Shown here piece after piece: positions 23,001 to 34,799 of a DNA stretch of 64,000 nucleotides. Below the pieces are notes generated by a model. That model saw only the letters and a program-made list of their open reading frames with translations, was not told where the DNA came from and did not search any database. The stretch is from Flaccisagitta enflata (Eukaryota; Chaetognatha; Sagittoidea; Aphragmophora), in assembly GCA_965153355.1 (NCBI GenBank), contig OZ231127.1, positions 4,216,001-4,280,000 of the forward strand, in the 5' to 3' direction. Position 1 is the first letter of the stretch. The number at the start of each line of letters is the position of its first letter. The position numbers and the translations under genes are program-made.

Positions 23001-26000
23001 ATTCCAGATGCAATAAAATAATAAGTTGTTAGGTCAAATACAGATTTTTGAGGATTTTGAGCCTAAATAGTGTAAAACATGTGATTCTATTTTGCGGTTC
23101 TGGCTGTTAAATTTCATCAAATACCGAGTAAATAGGTTATTTGGGGTTCAAAAAAGGGCTTAATTATGCTCAGAATTGATGTTAGAGATGATTTAGCCAC
23201 TTTGGAGAAACTTCTACGCGGTCAGGAATTTTTAAAAGCAATTTTAGCCAAACTCAACACTTTTTCTTTACATTTCTTCTTATGGTTGTTGATAGCATAA
23301 ACAAGTAAAAAAATGTACATTTAGATGTAATCTAGGGCCACTTTGGTTTTTTTCTGGTAATCAAACCATTTCTTGGCCTTTTGGGGGTCTCTGCACCAGT
23401 TTTGGTTCAGAAAACAAAATAGCAAGGCTCCTAAGAAAGTGCCATAATCTGCCGTTGGTTGCCGCCCACGGCCGGGCCTATTCCTAACAGTCTTATTAGA
23501 GGGAAAATTACTCAAAATATGAATTTCTTGATTTTTCGCTCATTTATCAATGGAATTAGCTATTTTTAATTCTCCCCTGTGATAAAAAATCAAATTTGGG
23601 CCAAAAACTAAATGCTTTGAGGTATTCATAGGGCTTGAAATAAGCCCATTAGAGCCATTTTTTGACAATCTTGAAAATCGGAAGCTTCAAGAAGGTGTCA
23701 TCTTTGAGAACCAATAACTTTTTATTGGAGAGAGATAGAAGTTAGCTCTTTTTTCAGATCAAAGTACTCAAAAAGATCTTTCAAATAAGCACTGATTTTC
23801 CCCAAAAACTATTCTCCATTAGCAGATAATGACCTAACAAAGTTAACTAAGTTCAGGGTTGCTTCTTATAAGGATGTTAGGAAGCGAGCAGAGACCAGAT
23901 TTGAGTATATGTGTTTTTTCCTTGGAGGGCAAAGGATTTGAGTTATTGAGTTGATTTTTTTTGTGGATCTTCATTGGAAGGCTATTCCAGATGCAATAAA
24001 ATAATAAGTTGTTGGGTCAAATACAGATTTTTGAGGATTTTGAGCCTAAATAGTGTAAAACATGTGATTCTATTTTGCGGTTCTGGCTGTTAAATTTCAT
24101 CAAATACCGAGTAAATAGGTTATTTGGGGTTCAAAAAAGGGCTTAATTATGCTCAGAATTGATGTTAGAGATGATTTAGCCACTTTGGAGAAACTTCTAC
24201 GCGGTCAGGAATTTTTAAAAGCAATTTTAGCCAAACTCAACACTTTTTCTTTACATTTCTTCTTATGGTTGTTGATAGCATAAACAAGTAAAAATGTACA
24301 TTTAGATGTAATCTAGGGCCACTTTGGTTTTTTTCTGGTAATCAAACCATTTCTTGGCCTTTTGGGGTCTCTGCACCAGTTTTGGTTCAGAAAACAAAAT
24401 AGCAAGGCTCCTAAGAAAGTGCCATAATCTGCCGTTGGTCGCCGCCCACGGCCGGGCCTATTCCTAACAGTCTTATTAGAGGGAAAATTAATCAAAATAT
24501 GAATTTCTTGATTTTTCGCTCATTTATCAATGGAATTAGCTATTTCTAATTCTCCCCTGTGATAAAAAATCAAATTTGGGCCAAAAACTAAATGCTTTGA
24601 GGTATTCATAGGGCTTGAAATAAGCCCATTATAGCCATTTTTTGACAATCTTGAAAATCGGAAGCTTCAAGAAGGTGTCATCTTTGAGAACCAATAACTT
24701 TTTATTGGAGAGAGATAGAAGTTAGCTCTTTTTTTCAGATCAAAGTACTCAAAAAGATCTTTCAAATAAGCACTGATTTTCCCCAAAAACTATTCTCCAT
24801 TAGCAGATAATGACCTAACAAAGTTAACTAAGTTCAGGGTTGCTTCTTATAAGGATGTTAGGAAGCGAGCAGAGACCAGATTTGAGTATATGTGTTTTTT
24901 CCTTGGAGGGCAAAGGATTTGAGTTATTGAGTTGATTTTTTTTGTGGATCTTCATTGGAAGGCTATTCCAGATGCAATAAAATAATAAGTTGTTGGGTCA
25001 AATACAGATTTTTGAGGATTTTGAGCCTAAATAGTGTAAAACATGTGATTCTATTTTGCGGTTCTGGCTGTTATATTTCATCAAATACCGAGTAAATAGG
25101 TTATTTGGGGTTCAAAAAAGGGCTTAATTATGCTCAGAATTGATGTTGGAGATGATTTAGCCACTTTGGAGAAACTTCTACGCGGTCAGGAATTTTTAAA
25201 AGCAATTTTAGCCAAACTCAACACTTTTTCTTTACATTTCTTCTTATGGTTGTTGATAGCATAAACAAGTAAAAAAATGTACATTTAGATGTAATCTAGG
25301 GCCACTTTGGTTTTTTTCTGGTAATCAAACCATTTCTTGGCCTTTTGGGGGTCTCTGCACCAGTTTTGGTTCAGAAAACAAAATAGCAAGGCTCCTAAGA
25401 AAGTGCCATAATCTGCCGTTGGTCGCCGCCCACGGCCGAGCCTATTCCTAACAGTCTTATTAGAGGGAAAATTACTCAAAATATGAATTTCTTGATTTTT
25501 CGCTCATTCATCAATGGAATTAGCTATTTTTAATTCTCCCCTGTGATAAAAAATCAAATTTGGGCCAAAAACTAAATGCTTTGAGTTATTTTTAGGGCTT
25601 GAAATAAGCCCATTGGAGCCATTTTTTGACAATCTTGAAAATCGGAAGCTTCAAGAAGGTGTCATCTTTGAGAACCAATAACTTTTTATTGGAGAGAGAT
25701 AGAAGTTAGCTCTTTTTTCAGATCAAAGTACTCAAAAAGATCTTTCAAATAAGCACTGATTTTCCCCAAAAACTATTCTCCATTAGCAGATAATGACCTA
25801 ACAGAGTTAACTAAGTACAGGGTTGCTTCTTATAAGGATGTTAGGAAGCGAGCAGATACCAGATTTGAGTATATGTGTTTTTTCCTTGGAGGGCAAAGGA
25901 TTTGAGTTATTGAGTTGATTTTTTTGTGGATCTTCATTGGAAGGCTATTCCAGATGCAATAAAATAATAAGTTGTTGGGTCAAATACAGATTTTTGAGGA

Positions 26001-29000
26001 TTTTGAGCCTAAATAGTGTAAAACATGTGATTCTATTATGCGGTTCTGGCTGTTAAAATTCATCAAATACCGAGTAAATAGGTTATTTGAGGTTCAAAAA
26101 AGGGCTTAATTATGCTCAGAATTGATGTTAGAGATGATTTAGCCACTTTGGAGAAACTTCTACGCGGTCAGGAATTTTTAAAATCAATTTTAGCCAAACT
26201 CAACACTTTTTCTTTACATTTCTTCTTATGGTTGTTGATAGCATAAACAAGTAAAAAAATGTACATTTAGATGTAATCTAGGGCCACTTTGGTTTTTTTC
26301 TGGTAATCAAACCATTTCTTGGCCTTTTGGGGGTCTCTGCACCAGTTTTGGTTCAGAAAACAAAATAGCAAGGCTCCTAAGAAAGTGCCATAATCTGCCG
26401 TTGGTCGCCGCCCACGGCCGGGCCTATTCCTAACAGTCTTATTAGAGGGAAAATTAATCAAAATATGAATTTCTTGATTTTTCGCTCATTTATCAATGGA
26501 ATTAGCTATTTCTAATTCTCCCCTGTGATAAAAAATCAAATTTGGGCCAAAAACTAAATGCTTTGAGGTATTCACAGGGCTTGAAATAAGCCCATTAGAG
26601 CCATTTTTTGACAATCTTGAAAATCGGAAGCTTCAAGAAGGTGTCATCTTTGAGAACCAATAACTTTTTATTGGAGAGAGATAGAAGTTAGCTCTTTTTT
26701 TCAGATCAAAGTACTCAAAAAGATCTTTCAAATAAGCACTGATTTTCCCCAAAAACTATTCTCCATTAGCAGATAATGACCTAACAAAGTTAACTAAGTT
26801 CAGGGTTGCTTCTTATAAGGATGTTAGGAAGCGAGCAGAGACCAGATTTGAGTATATGTGTTTTTTCCTTGGAGGGCAAAGGATTTGAGTTATTGAGTTG
26901 ATTTTTTTTGTGGATCTTCATTGGAAGGCTATTCCAGATGCAATAAAATCATAAGTTGTTGGGTCAAATACAGATTTTTGAGGATTTTGAGCCTAAATAG
27001 TGTAAAACATGTGATTCTATTTTGCGGTTCTGGCTGTTAAATTTCATCAAATACCGAGTAAATAGGTTATTTGGGGTTCAAAAAAGGGCTTAATTATGCT
27101 CAGAATTGATGTTAGAGATGATTTAGCCACTTTGGAGAAACTTCTACGCGGTCAGGAATTTTTAAAAGCAATTTTAGCCAAACTCAACACTTTTTCTTTA
27201 CATTTCTTCTTATGGTTGTTGATAGCATAAACAAGTAAAAAAATGTACATTTAGATGTAATCTAGGGCCACTTTGGTTTTTTTCTGGTAATCAAACCATT
27301 TCTTGGCCTTTTGGGGGTCTCTGCACCAGTTTTGGTTCAGAAAACAAAATAGCAAGGCTCCTAAGAAAGTGCCATAATCTGCCGTTGGTCGCCGCCCACG
27401 GCCGGGCCTATTCCTAACAGTCTTATTAGAGGGAAAATTACTCAAAATATGAATTTCTTGATTTTTCGCTCATTTATCAATGGAATTAGCTATTTTTAAT
27501 TCTCCCCTGTGATAAAAAATCAAATTTGGGCCAAAAACTAAATGCTTTGAGGTATTTTTAGGGCTTGAAATAAGCCCATTATAGCCATTTTTTGACAATC
27601 TTGAAAATCGGAAGCTTCAAGAAGGTGTCATCTTTGAGAACCAATAACTTTTTATTGGAGAGAGATAGAAGTTAGCTCTTTTTTTCAGATCAAAGTACTC
27701 AAAAAGATCTTTCAAATAAGCACTGATTTTCCCCAAAAACTATTCTCCATTAGCAGATAATGACCTAACAAAGTTAACTAAGTTCAGGGTTGCTTCTTAT
27801 AAGGATGTTAGGAAGCGAGCAGAGACCAGATTTGAGTATATGTGTTTTTTCCTTGGAGGGCAAAGGATTTGAGTTATTGAGTTGATTTTTTTTGTGGATC
27901 TTCATTGGAAGGCTATTCCAGATGCAATAAAATAATAAGTTGTTGGGTCAAATACAGATTTTTGAGGATTTTGAGCCTAAATAGTGTAAAACATGTGATT
28001 CTATTTTGCGGTTCTGGCTGTTAAATTTCATCAAATACCGAGTAAATAGGTTATTTGGGGTTCAAAAAAGGGCTTAATTATGCTCAGAATTGATGTTAGA
28101 GATGATTTAGCCACTTTGGAGAAACTTCTACGCGGTCAGGAATTTTTAAAATCAATTTTAGCCAAACTCAACACTTTTTCTTTACATTTCTTCTTATGGT
28201 TGTTGATAGCATAAACAAGTAAAAAAATGTACATTTAGATGTAATCTAGGGCCACTTTGGTTTTTTTCTGGTAATCAAACCATTTCTTGGCCTTTTGGGG
28301 GTCTCTGCACCAGTTTTGGTTCAGAAAACAAAATAGCAAGGCTCCTAAGAAAGTGCCATAATCTGCCGTTGGTCGCCGCCCACGGCCGGGCCTATTCCTA
28401 ACAGTCTTATTAGAGGGAAAATTACTCAAAATATGAATTTCTTGATTTTTCGCTCATTTATCAATGGAATTAGCTATTTTTAATTCTCCCCTGTGATAAA
28501 AAATCAAATTTGGGCCAAAAACTAAATGCTTTGAGGTATTCACAGGGCTTGAAATAAGCCCATTAGAGCCATTTTTTGACAATCTTGAAAATCGGAAGCT
28601 TCAAGAAGGTGTCATCTTTGAGAACCAATAACTTTTTATTGGAGAGAGATAGAAGTTAGCTCTTTTTTTCAGATCAAAGTACTCAAAAAGATCTTTCAAA
28701 TAAGCACTGATTTTCCCCAAAAACTATTCTCCATTAGCAGATAATGACCTAACAAAGTTAACTAAGTTCAGGGTTGCTTCTTATAAGGATGTTAGGAAGC
28801 GAGCAGAGACCAGATTTGAGTATATGTGTTTTTTCCTTGGAGGGCAAAGGATTTGAGTTATTGAGTTGATTTTTTTTGTGGATCTTCATTGGAAGGCTAT
28901 TCCTGATGCAACAAAATCACAATTTGTTGGGTCAAATACAGATTTTTGAGGATTTTGAGCCTAAATAGTGTAAAACATGTGATTCTATTTTGCGGTTCTG

Positions 29001-29390
29001 GCTGTTAAATTTCATCAAATACCGAGTAAATAGGTTATTTGGGGTTCAAAAAAGGGCTTAATTATGCTCAGAATTGATGTTAGAGATGATTTAGCCACTT
29101 TGGAGAAACTTCTACGCGGTCAGGAATTTTTAAAAGCAATTTTAGCCAAACTCAACACTTTTTCTTTACATTTCTTCTTATGGTTGTTGATAGCATAAAC
29201 AAGTAAAAAAATGTACATTTAGATGTAATCTAGGGCCACTTTGGTTTTTTTCTGGTAATCAAACCATTTCTTGGCCTTTTGGGGGTCTCTGCACCAGTTT
29301 TGGTTCAGAAAACAAAATAGCAAGGCTCCTAAGAAAGTGCCATAATCTGCCGTTGGTCGCCGCCCACGGCCGGGCCTATTCCTAACAGTC

Positions 29391-29615
29391 GAAAACAAGT
29401 GACGCGGGGTCACAATGTTATTGCGAAAGGGTGGGCCGGGGCATCCAATCCCCATCCACACCCCATGCCCCCACCAACGCACATATCCAAAAAAGCATTG
29501 AAAATGCTCGTTTCTCCACTTTTCGACTCATGCATTATGGACCAATGGACGGACGGACGGACGGACGGACGGGTGGACAAAGCCTCTTATAGAGTTGCGT
29601 GTCTGCAACTAAAAA
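29391..29615 (-). repeat. Family B repeat closing the satellite array
   Basis: Begins ACAAGTGACGCGGGGTCACA at the satellite edge, with a GGACGGACGGACGG array, and ends CTTATAGAGTTGCGTGTCTG plus CAACTAAAAAG. Non-satellite sequence follows, so it marks the right edge of the array. Confidence 0.8.
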
Positions 29616-29706
29616 GATAAGCGAGGTAGATGAATTATATCAATATCAATTTAATCCTTTTAGGCGACTTTGATGAATACCGTATCAAGTTGTTTTCCAA
29701 GGCATA

Positions 29707-30141
29707 CACGCTGTATTTTGTCTAAGAACACTGTTTATAAGAACATCAGCCTCAGATTTGGTGAAAAAATAAGAACATTCTAAGAACATGCTGAGGCTCA
29801 GATTTTGGCATAAATATATTTTTAAGTACATTTTGATATAATTTTTTTAGGAAAATATCAAAAGTTGTACAGTATCCTCTAACCTAAACAATTATTCGAC
29901 CAATTACCTTTATCATTAACATTTTCTGTAATTTTATAACTTGCAAAAACAGAATTTTGCATTAACTGAGAATAGAGGACATTGACTTCATTGATTATAA
30001 ATAACTAGCAACTATTATTATGAATCTCCAATACTATAAAAATAAGAACATGTTAAGAACGTTTGAGGCTAAAACTGGCTAAAAAATAAGAACGCTGAGC
30101 CTCACTTCAAAAAACAGTGTTCTTATAAAAAATACGGCGTG
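29707..30141. mobile_element. Foldback MITE, family G (TA TSD)
   Basis: Ends CACGCTGTATTTTG and AAAATACGGCGTG, flanked by TA. Arms carry repeated TAAGAACA words (AAGAACACTG...TATAAGAACATCAG and its mirror). Related copies at 47582-48079 and 55538-55978. No coding capacity. Confidence 0.75.
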
Positions 30142-30189
30142 TATCCCTGAGGAATTTTTAGTGCGCATATCGTTGGTCCAATGAAATCA

Positions 30190-30560
30190 ATACCATGTGT
30201 ATCAATAAAAAAGACACACTTTTGAATGGATTATTGGGGCAAAAGATATCAATAAAACCTAATGAAATTCTAGACTATTGGAAAGCCCTTTGAAAATACT
30301 TTCATATAGTTTCAATCTGGTATTTCTCTCTTTTTTTATATGGAGTTGGCACTAATTTGAATGAAAACTTTGCCTTTTTATTTTCACAATCTCTATATAA
30401 AAAGCGCATTTTAGCAAAAAAAAGCTTCTTTTTGGAAGGCTCCAGGTCCTGAAATGTTTGAGATAAACCCCTGGGATTAGTGTGTATTGAAAAATTTTCC
30501 GAAAATCTTTAAAAATAATGCGTCTTTTTTTTATGTGCGTGGTGTATAATATTTGGGAAG
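30190..30560. mobile_element. Foldback element with GACGCA/poly-T arms
   Basis: Left ATACCATGTGTATCAATAAA then AAAGACACAC is mirrored on the right by GCGTCTTTTTTTTATGTGCG followed by TGGTGTAT. A related single end, GCGTCTTTTTTTTTGATACG, occurs at 58286-58305. The interior includes GTTTGAGATAAACCCCTGGG (30461-30480), a block shared with several other foldback elements. Confidence 0.55.
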
Positions 30561-30599
30561 TTTTTTCAAAAACGATCCAAATCTTGTTCTTTCCGGGTT

Positions 30600-30760
30600 T
30601 TAACGCTAGGGCGAAGCTTTAATTCGTGCGTATTTGGGTTGTGGTGCATAAAACCCAGCCCTCACCTGGCCTTAACGCTAACTCTAACCCTAAAACCACC
30701 CCCAACCCCATCCCTAACCCCTATATAAAAACCCGCTTAGTCTGTAAAACAAAAGACTTC
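30600..30760. other. C-rich stretch with scattered telomere-like words
   Basis: Contains CTAACTCTAACCCTAAAACC and CCATCCCTAACCCC. Only a few non-tandem matches to CCCTAA occur, so it is not a telomeric array. No gene is seen. Confidence 0.3.
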
Positions 30761-30986
30761 GCGGATGTATTCATCTGCACCACAATTTAAACAGCTTTGT
30801 CAAAACCATCTGCTATGCAAAAGCTTTTGAGGCCCAATTTAGAAAAACTCAAATAGAAATCAAGTATGATATTTGATTATGTTGAAATACAAAAGTTGAA
30901 GGAATTAAAAGTAATGGAATCAAAGCAAAACAAAATATTGCTCATTACCGATACAATTTCGATATGATCCTACACCTAATACCCAC

Positions 30987-31318
30987 TTTTTTTAGTTGCG
31001 GACACGCAACTCTATAAGAGCCTTTGTCCGTCCATCCGTCCGTCCGACCGTCCATTGGTCCGTCCGTCGGTCCATCGGTCGGTCCGTGGACACGAGTCAA
31101 AAAGTGTGAAAACGCGCATTTCCGCCCCTGCCCAACCGTCCCCAACTGATATTGGCCGTGTATCCGGCCTTGTCCCAATAAATCACCAATTTAACTCAAC
31201 AAAGAACCTATTTGACCTTGAAATACACAAAAAAGTAAAAAATTAAAAAATGTGATGGACGGACAGACCGACAGAGATACGGACCAACAGAGCAAGGTAT
31301 AGAGCCGCATGCACGCGA
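30987..31318 (+). repeat. Family B/A hybrid and a partial family A copy
   Basis: 30987-31173: head AGTTGCGGACACGCAACTCT of B type, GTCCGTCC array, then a family A tail (GGCCGTGTATCCGGCCTTGT). A second partial copy on the minus strand at about 31245-31318 ends AGAGCCGCATGCACGCGACA. Confidence 0.7.
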
Positions 31319-31464
31319 CAAAACAAGATGTACGCGACAAAAATACAAGCAGACATCCATTCTCATACATGGTGTTTACATAATGACGACCTGTATAGCA
31401 ATCAAATAATCCGGTACACTACAGTTTTTCTTCTTGCCTTCATGATTGTATATTTCATTGAATA

Positions 31465-31750
<286 letters not shown>

Positions 31751-31934
31751 TATTTATTTTCTAATTTCCACTTCTATACCAGGGAATACTCCGCAAAGTG
31801 ACTCCAAAGCAAACGTCATATTTCAGCTTCTAGAAATGATAGTCCAACTCTGAAAAAAGTTTAAACGGATTTTATGAGATACAAAGTAAACAAGATCATT
31901 AGACTTAAGTTGCGTCGGCATTTTCATAAAACAT

Positions 31935-32130
31935 TGGACAAACAGACAGGTAGACAGACTAAAATTTTCAAAATGTCCTTTAAAATAGCCAGGAAGTTCT
32001 TATGGATACCCTGAAACCTTTTATATACCTTTAAAACGTTTGAGATGCCAATTAAACAACTTTGTGACAAACGGACCGACCAATGGACCGACAGAACGAC
32101 CAACCGACCAACCAACCAAAAGTGGCTTAT
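31935..32130 (-). repeat. Decayed family A remnants
   Basis: GGACAAACAGACAGGTAGAC at the left and AACGGACCGACCAATGGACC at the right, about 150 bp apart, in the spacing expected for tetranucleotide stretches of A elements. The hairpins are no longer recognisable. A (TA)n microsatellite follows at 32225-32250. Confidence 0.4.
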
Positions 32131-32425
32131 ATAGTTGGGGGGTCGGGGGGTCGGGGGTATTCCCTGTATATACATCATATATATTCACTGTATTTATTGT
32201 ATATAGTATATTGTATACTCATTGTATATATATATATATATATATATATCATATGTATTTACTGTATTTTTTGTTTTTATCTCTTTTCAAATTAGACTGG
32301 ATTGGATGCATGATCTAGATAAATCACATGACATGTTGTTAAGCAGACATGGCAGTGCATAATGAGTATTTCCTCTCATTGATCCTCATCAAAAAAATAC
32401 ATGTTGGTAATGACAAAGAATAAGG

Positions 32426-32614
32426 TAACAAGGCCGGATACACGGCTACCCCAGTCGCAGGAGCAGTGCTGGAGAAGGTCACCAAAGCATTTGGGCAGAA
32501 GCAGTATGCTCAAAAAGCTCAAAAACGCCAAAATAGTAACAAGGGGACCGACCGACCAACCGACCGACGGATCGACATGGCGAGGTGCAGAGTCACGTAG
32601 CACGCGACTAAAAA
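32426..32614 (-). repeat. Family A repeat
   Basis: AACAAGGCCGGATACACGGC, TACCCCAGTCGCAGGAGCAG, AAAAAGCTCAAAAACGCC, GACCGACCAACCGACC and the head GAGTCACGTAGCACGCGACT plus AAAAAA, in the standard order. Confidence 0.85.
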
Positions 32615-32750
32615 ATAAATGTGTCGTTTAAAACCTATGAGTTTAACAGACAGTTTGATTGTAACAATTGTGATGCAATGGACCAAGGCAGATCATAGAG
32701 GTACAGAACACATAAATAATCCAACATCTATCGCTTTTTATTGGTTACAT

Positions 32751-33233
32751 AATGTTTGACGTATTTTGATGTATTCTAAAACAACATATCTCTGCTTCAA
32801 GTAACTTTTTTTAACTTCTGAAAAAAGATCTAGAAAGATCATGATCTGCAGATTTCACGTGTAAAATCTCATGATATTGCGACAATTTTTGAAGCAACTG
32901 TATGGTCTATATGTGATTTCAGAGTGATTGTCATTTTTTCATAAAGTTTTTGCATGACAAAAAACTTAATCACTAAAAATCTGTTATCATTAGCTACAGA
33001 GCCTGGCTTTACTATCTTGCTAAAAAGGATATGGACAAGATACAATAGAGTTAAATCTTTTATCAAATGATGCATTTAACATTTGTAAAATGCTACTTCA
33101 ACTTTGTTTGACCTTCCTTGGCATTAACTTCAGCTTTCATGTGTCTTGGTATGCCTTTGCAAAACCTTTTTAACAAAAAGTTACTAGAAGCAGAGATATG
33201 TTGTTTTAGAATACATCAAAACGCGTGAAACAC
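32751..33233. mobile_element. Foldback element, ~480 bp
   Basis: Left arm TTTTGATGTATTCTAAAACA plus ACATATCTCTGCTTC is mirrored by GAAGCAGAGATATGTTGTTT plus TAGAATACATCAAAA at 33189-33223. The arms are about 50 bp and nearly perfect. The interior is AT-rich without coding signal. Confidence 0.8.
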
Positions 33234-33294
33234 CCTGTTTAAAAGAAAAGATGAAAGATGAAGGCGTGTACAAAGTTGAGCATTCCCCTCCTCC

Positions 33295-33365
33295 GGTGTG
33301 GGGAGGGTATGAAATCAAAGGGTTTGGAGATAGGGAAGAAAATCAAAGGGCGGAAAAGAAGAAAA
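33295..33365 (+). repeat. AAATCAAAGGGCGGAAAAG dispersed repeat
   Basis: GGGAGGGTATGAAATCAAAG ... AATCAAAGGGCGGAAAAGAA. Related short copies lie at 300-355 and 35315-35395 (GGGAAGGAAATCAAAGACTA). Too short to classify. Confidence 0.5.
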
Positions 33366-33779
33366 AAAACAAAATTTTAAAAGATTTTACACTTCACATT
33401 TGGAAAATAACTAGCACGAATGTTAGTGGCTCAATGTCGTTGGAGTATGGAAGGAAAATAAAGATGCACAGTTGAAAAACTTTGTTTCATCATGAATTAA
33501 AGTAAAATGTCATTCATCTGACATGTTTCGCAAATAGCTCATTAAGAGATGGTCTGAAGCAACAGAAAGATAAATTAGTAAAGTATAAATATGCAATTAA
33601 AACGAAAATCACATGAAAGTCAAATTCGAGTCATATTTGAGTCGCATTTGAGTCAAAAATATCCAAAATCCAAATACAATCCGAGTTTGTAGGAAGAAGA
33701 GGAATGGATGATTTTAGAAATCTCATATGACCGATTCTGGGTCAAAGAAATGGTATGATTGTCACCAGGTGGATAGAAG

Positions 33780-33954
33780 TACAGTTGAACCCCGCTCTAA
33801 CGGATTTCAGGGGACCAACAGTTTTTTTCTGTTATAGGCGGACTTCTGTTATTGCCAACAAAGGAAATAAAAGAAATTAACTTGAAGGGACTATGAATTT
33901 GTGTCTGTTATAGGCGGAATTCCATTGGTGGCAGGTCCGTTAGGCAGGGTTCGA

Positions 33955-33959
<5 letters not shown>
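33780..33959. mobile_element. pogo/Tigger-like MITE, 176 bp, TA TSD
   Basis: Element 33782-33957 begins CAGTTGAACCCCGC and ends GCAGGGTTCGACTG, flanked by TA on both sides. Inside, CTGTTATAGGCGG occurs twice. A CAGT(T/C)GAACC terminus with a TA duplication is known from Tc1/mariner pogo-type elements. A pure (TA)n tract starts at once on its right. Confidence 0.85.
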
Positions 33960-34041
<82 letters not shown>

Positions 34042-34042
34042 A
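33958..34042. repeat. (TA)n microsatellite
   Basis: About 80 bp of nearly pure TA next to the MITE's TA target duplication. Confidence 0.95.
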
Positions 34043-34049
34043 GGGAGTC

Positions 34050-34372
34050 AGTATCAACCTACTTTGGAAATGCCAATCGGACATATCAACAGACCATGCG
34101 CAATCACAAAACAACCTGAGAACTAGAAGGAAAAGTTCATGAGATTTTATCATTTACAGTCGTGCCAACCTTACCTTTCCCATAGTAAAGTATAGGAGCT
34201 TCCTCTTCCTCTTCCCTCTCCATATTCATTATAATGTGAATAAGGGGTGTGGCACGACTGTAAATGATATGGTGTGACTCCTTTTTCCTTTCACATGTGT
34301 TTATATATCGTTTATGTGCATACTTTGGTCATATGTCCGACTGGCATTTCCAAAGTTCGTTGTTACCGACCC
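34050..34372. mobile_element. Nested foldback elements
   Basis: Outer arms: CTTTGGAAATGCCAATCGGA plus CATATC (34063-34088) and ATATGTCCGACTGGCATTTC plus CAAAG (34329-34354). Inside is a 104-bp element, 34157-34260, with perfect ends CAGTCGTGCCA/TGGCACGACTG flanked by TA. Confidence 0.75.
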
Positions 34373-34585
34373 CCCCAATATATATATAAAGAAGGTCAAA
34401 ATGAAAAAAATGTATAAATGAAAATGCAAAAATAAGTGAATAAAATGGATTGAGATGGCTTAGACATAATATTCAAAAGAAAAATTTGCATTTATTTAGC
34501 AAGAGGACCAAGTTTAGCCAATGTTAGCAAAAAAAATGTTTTGAAAAAATTGTGTTTTTTTTATTTTTGGTCACTGACAGGGGGC

Positions 34586-34731
34586 TGGTCGAAATTCTAA
34601 ATTTGCATAGGAAATGAAAAAATGAAAAAACAAAAAACATAGTTCTCTTCCCAAATCGATTACAGAGAGAACTATGTTTTTCAAAATGCAAAATTCCCCT
34701 GTGTTTGGCTTTCTTAGAATTTCGACCTCAG
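34586..34731. mobile_element. Small hairpin element
   Basis: GGTCGAAATTCTAA at the left is mirrored by TTAGAATTTCGACC at the right. A second inner pair is ACATAGTTCTCT/AGAGAACTATGT. About 145 bp in all. Confidence 0.75.
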
Positions 34732-34799
34732 AAAATGAAAAAAAGTGTAAGCAGAAATTCACCAAAAAACATCATTTTCATGCTTGTTTTTATGTTAAT

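Larger units (their letters stand above)
9290..29390. repeat. Tandem satellite, ~982-bp monomer, 18 full units plus one partial
   Basis: Taking GATCTTCATTGGAAGGCTAT as unit start, units begin at 9290, 10267, 11249, 12233, 13213, 14177, 15152, 16134, 17119, 18101, 21018, 22001, 22983, 23966, 24947, 25929, 26913, 27897 and 28881. Spacing is 964-985 bp, or 972 bp for the unit at 18101 once its insertion is removed. Units are nearly identical, with scattered point and poly-T length changes. The monomer is AT-rich except for one ~45-bp GC-rich patch (CTGCCGTTGGTCGCCGCCC then ACGGCCGGGCC). A 60-64-codon minus-strand frame over that patch recurs in most units. The array ends abruptly at 29390, within CCTATTCCTAACAGTC, against a family B element. 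Confidence 0.97.

Noticed and set aside
30660-30740. Interstitial telomeric repeat
   Set aside because: Only two or three CCCTAA-type words, not in tandem.
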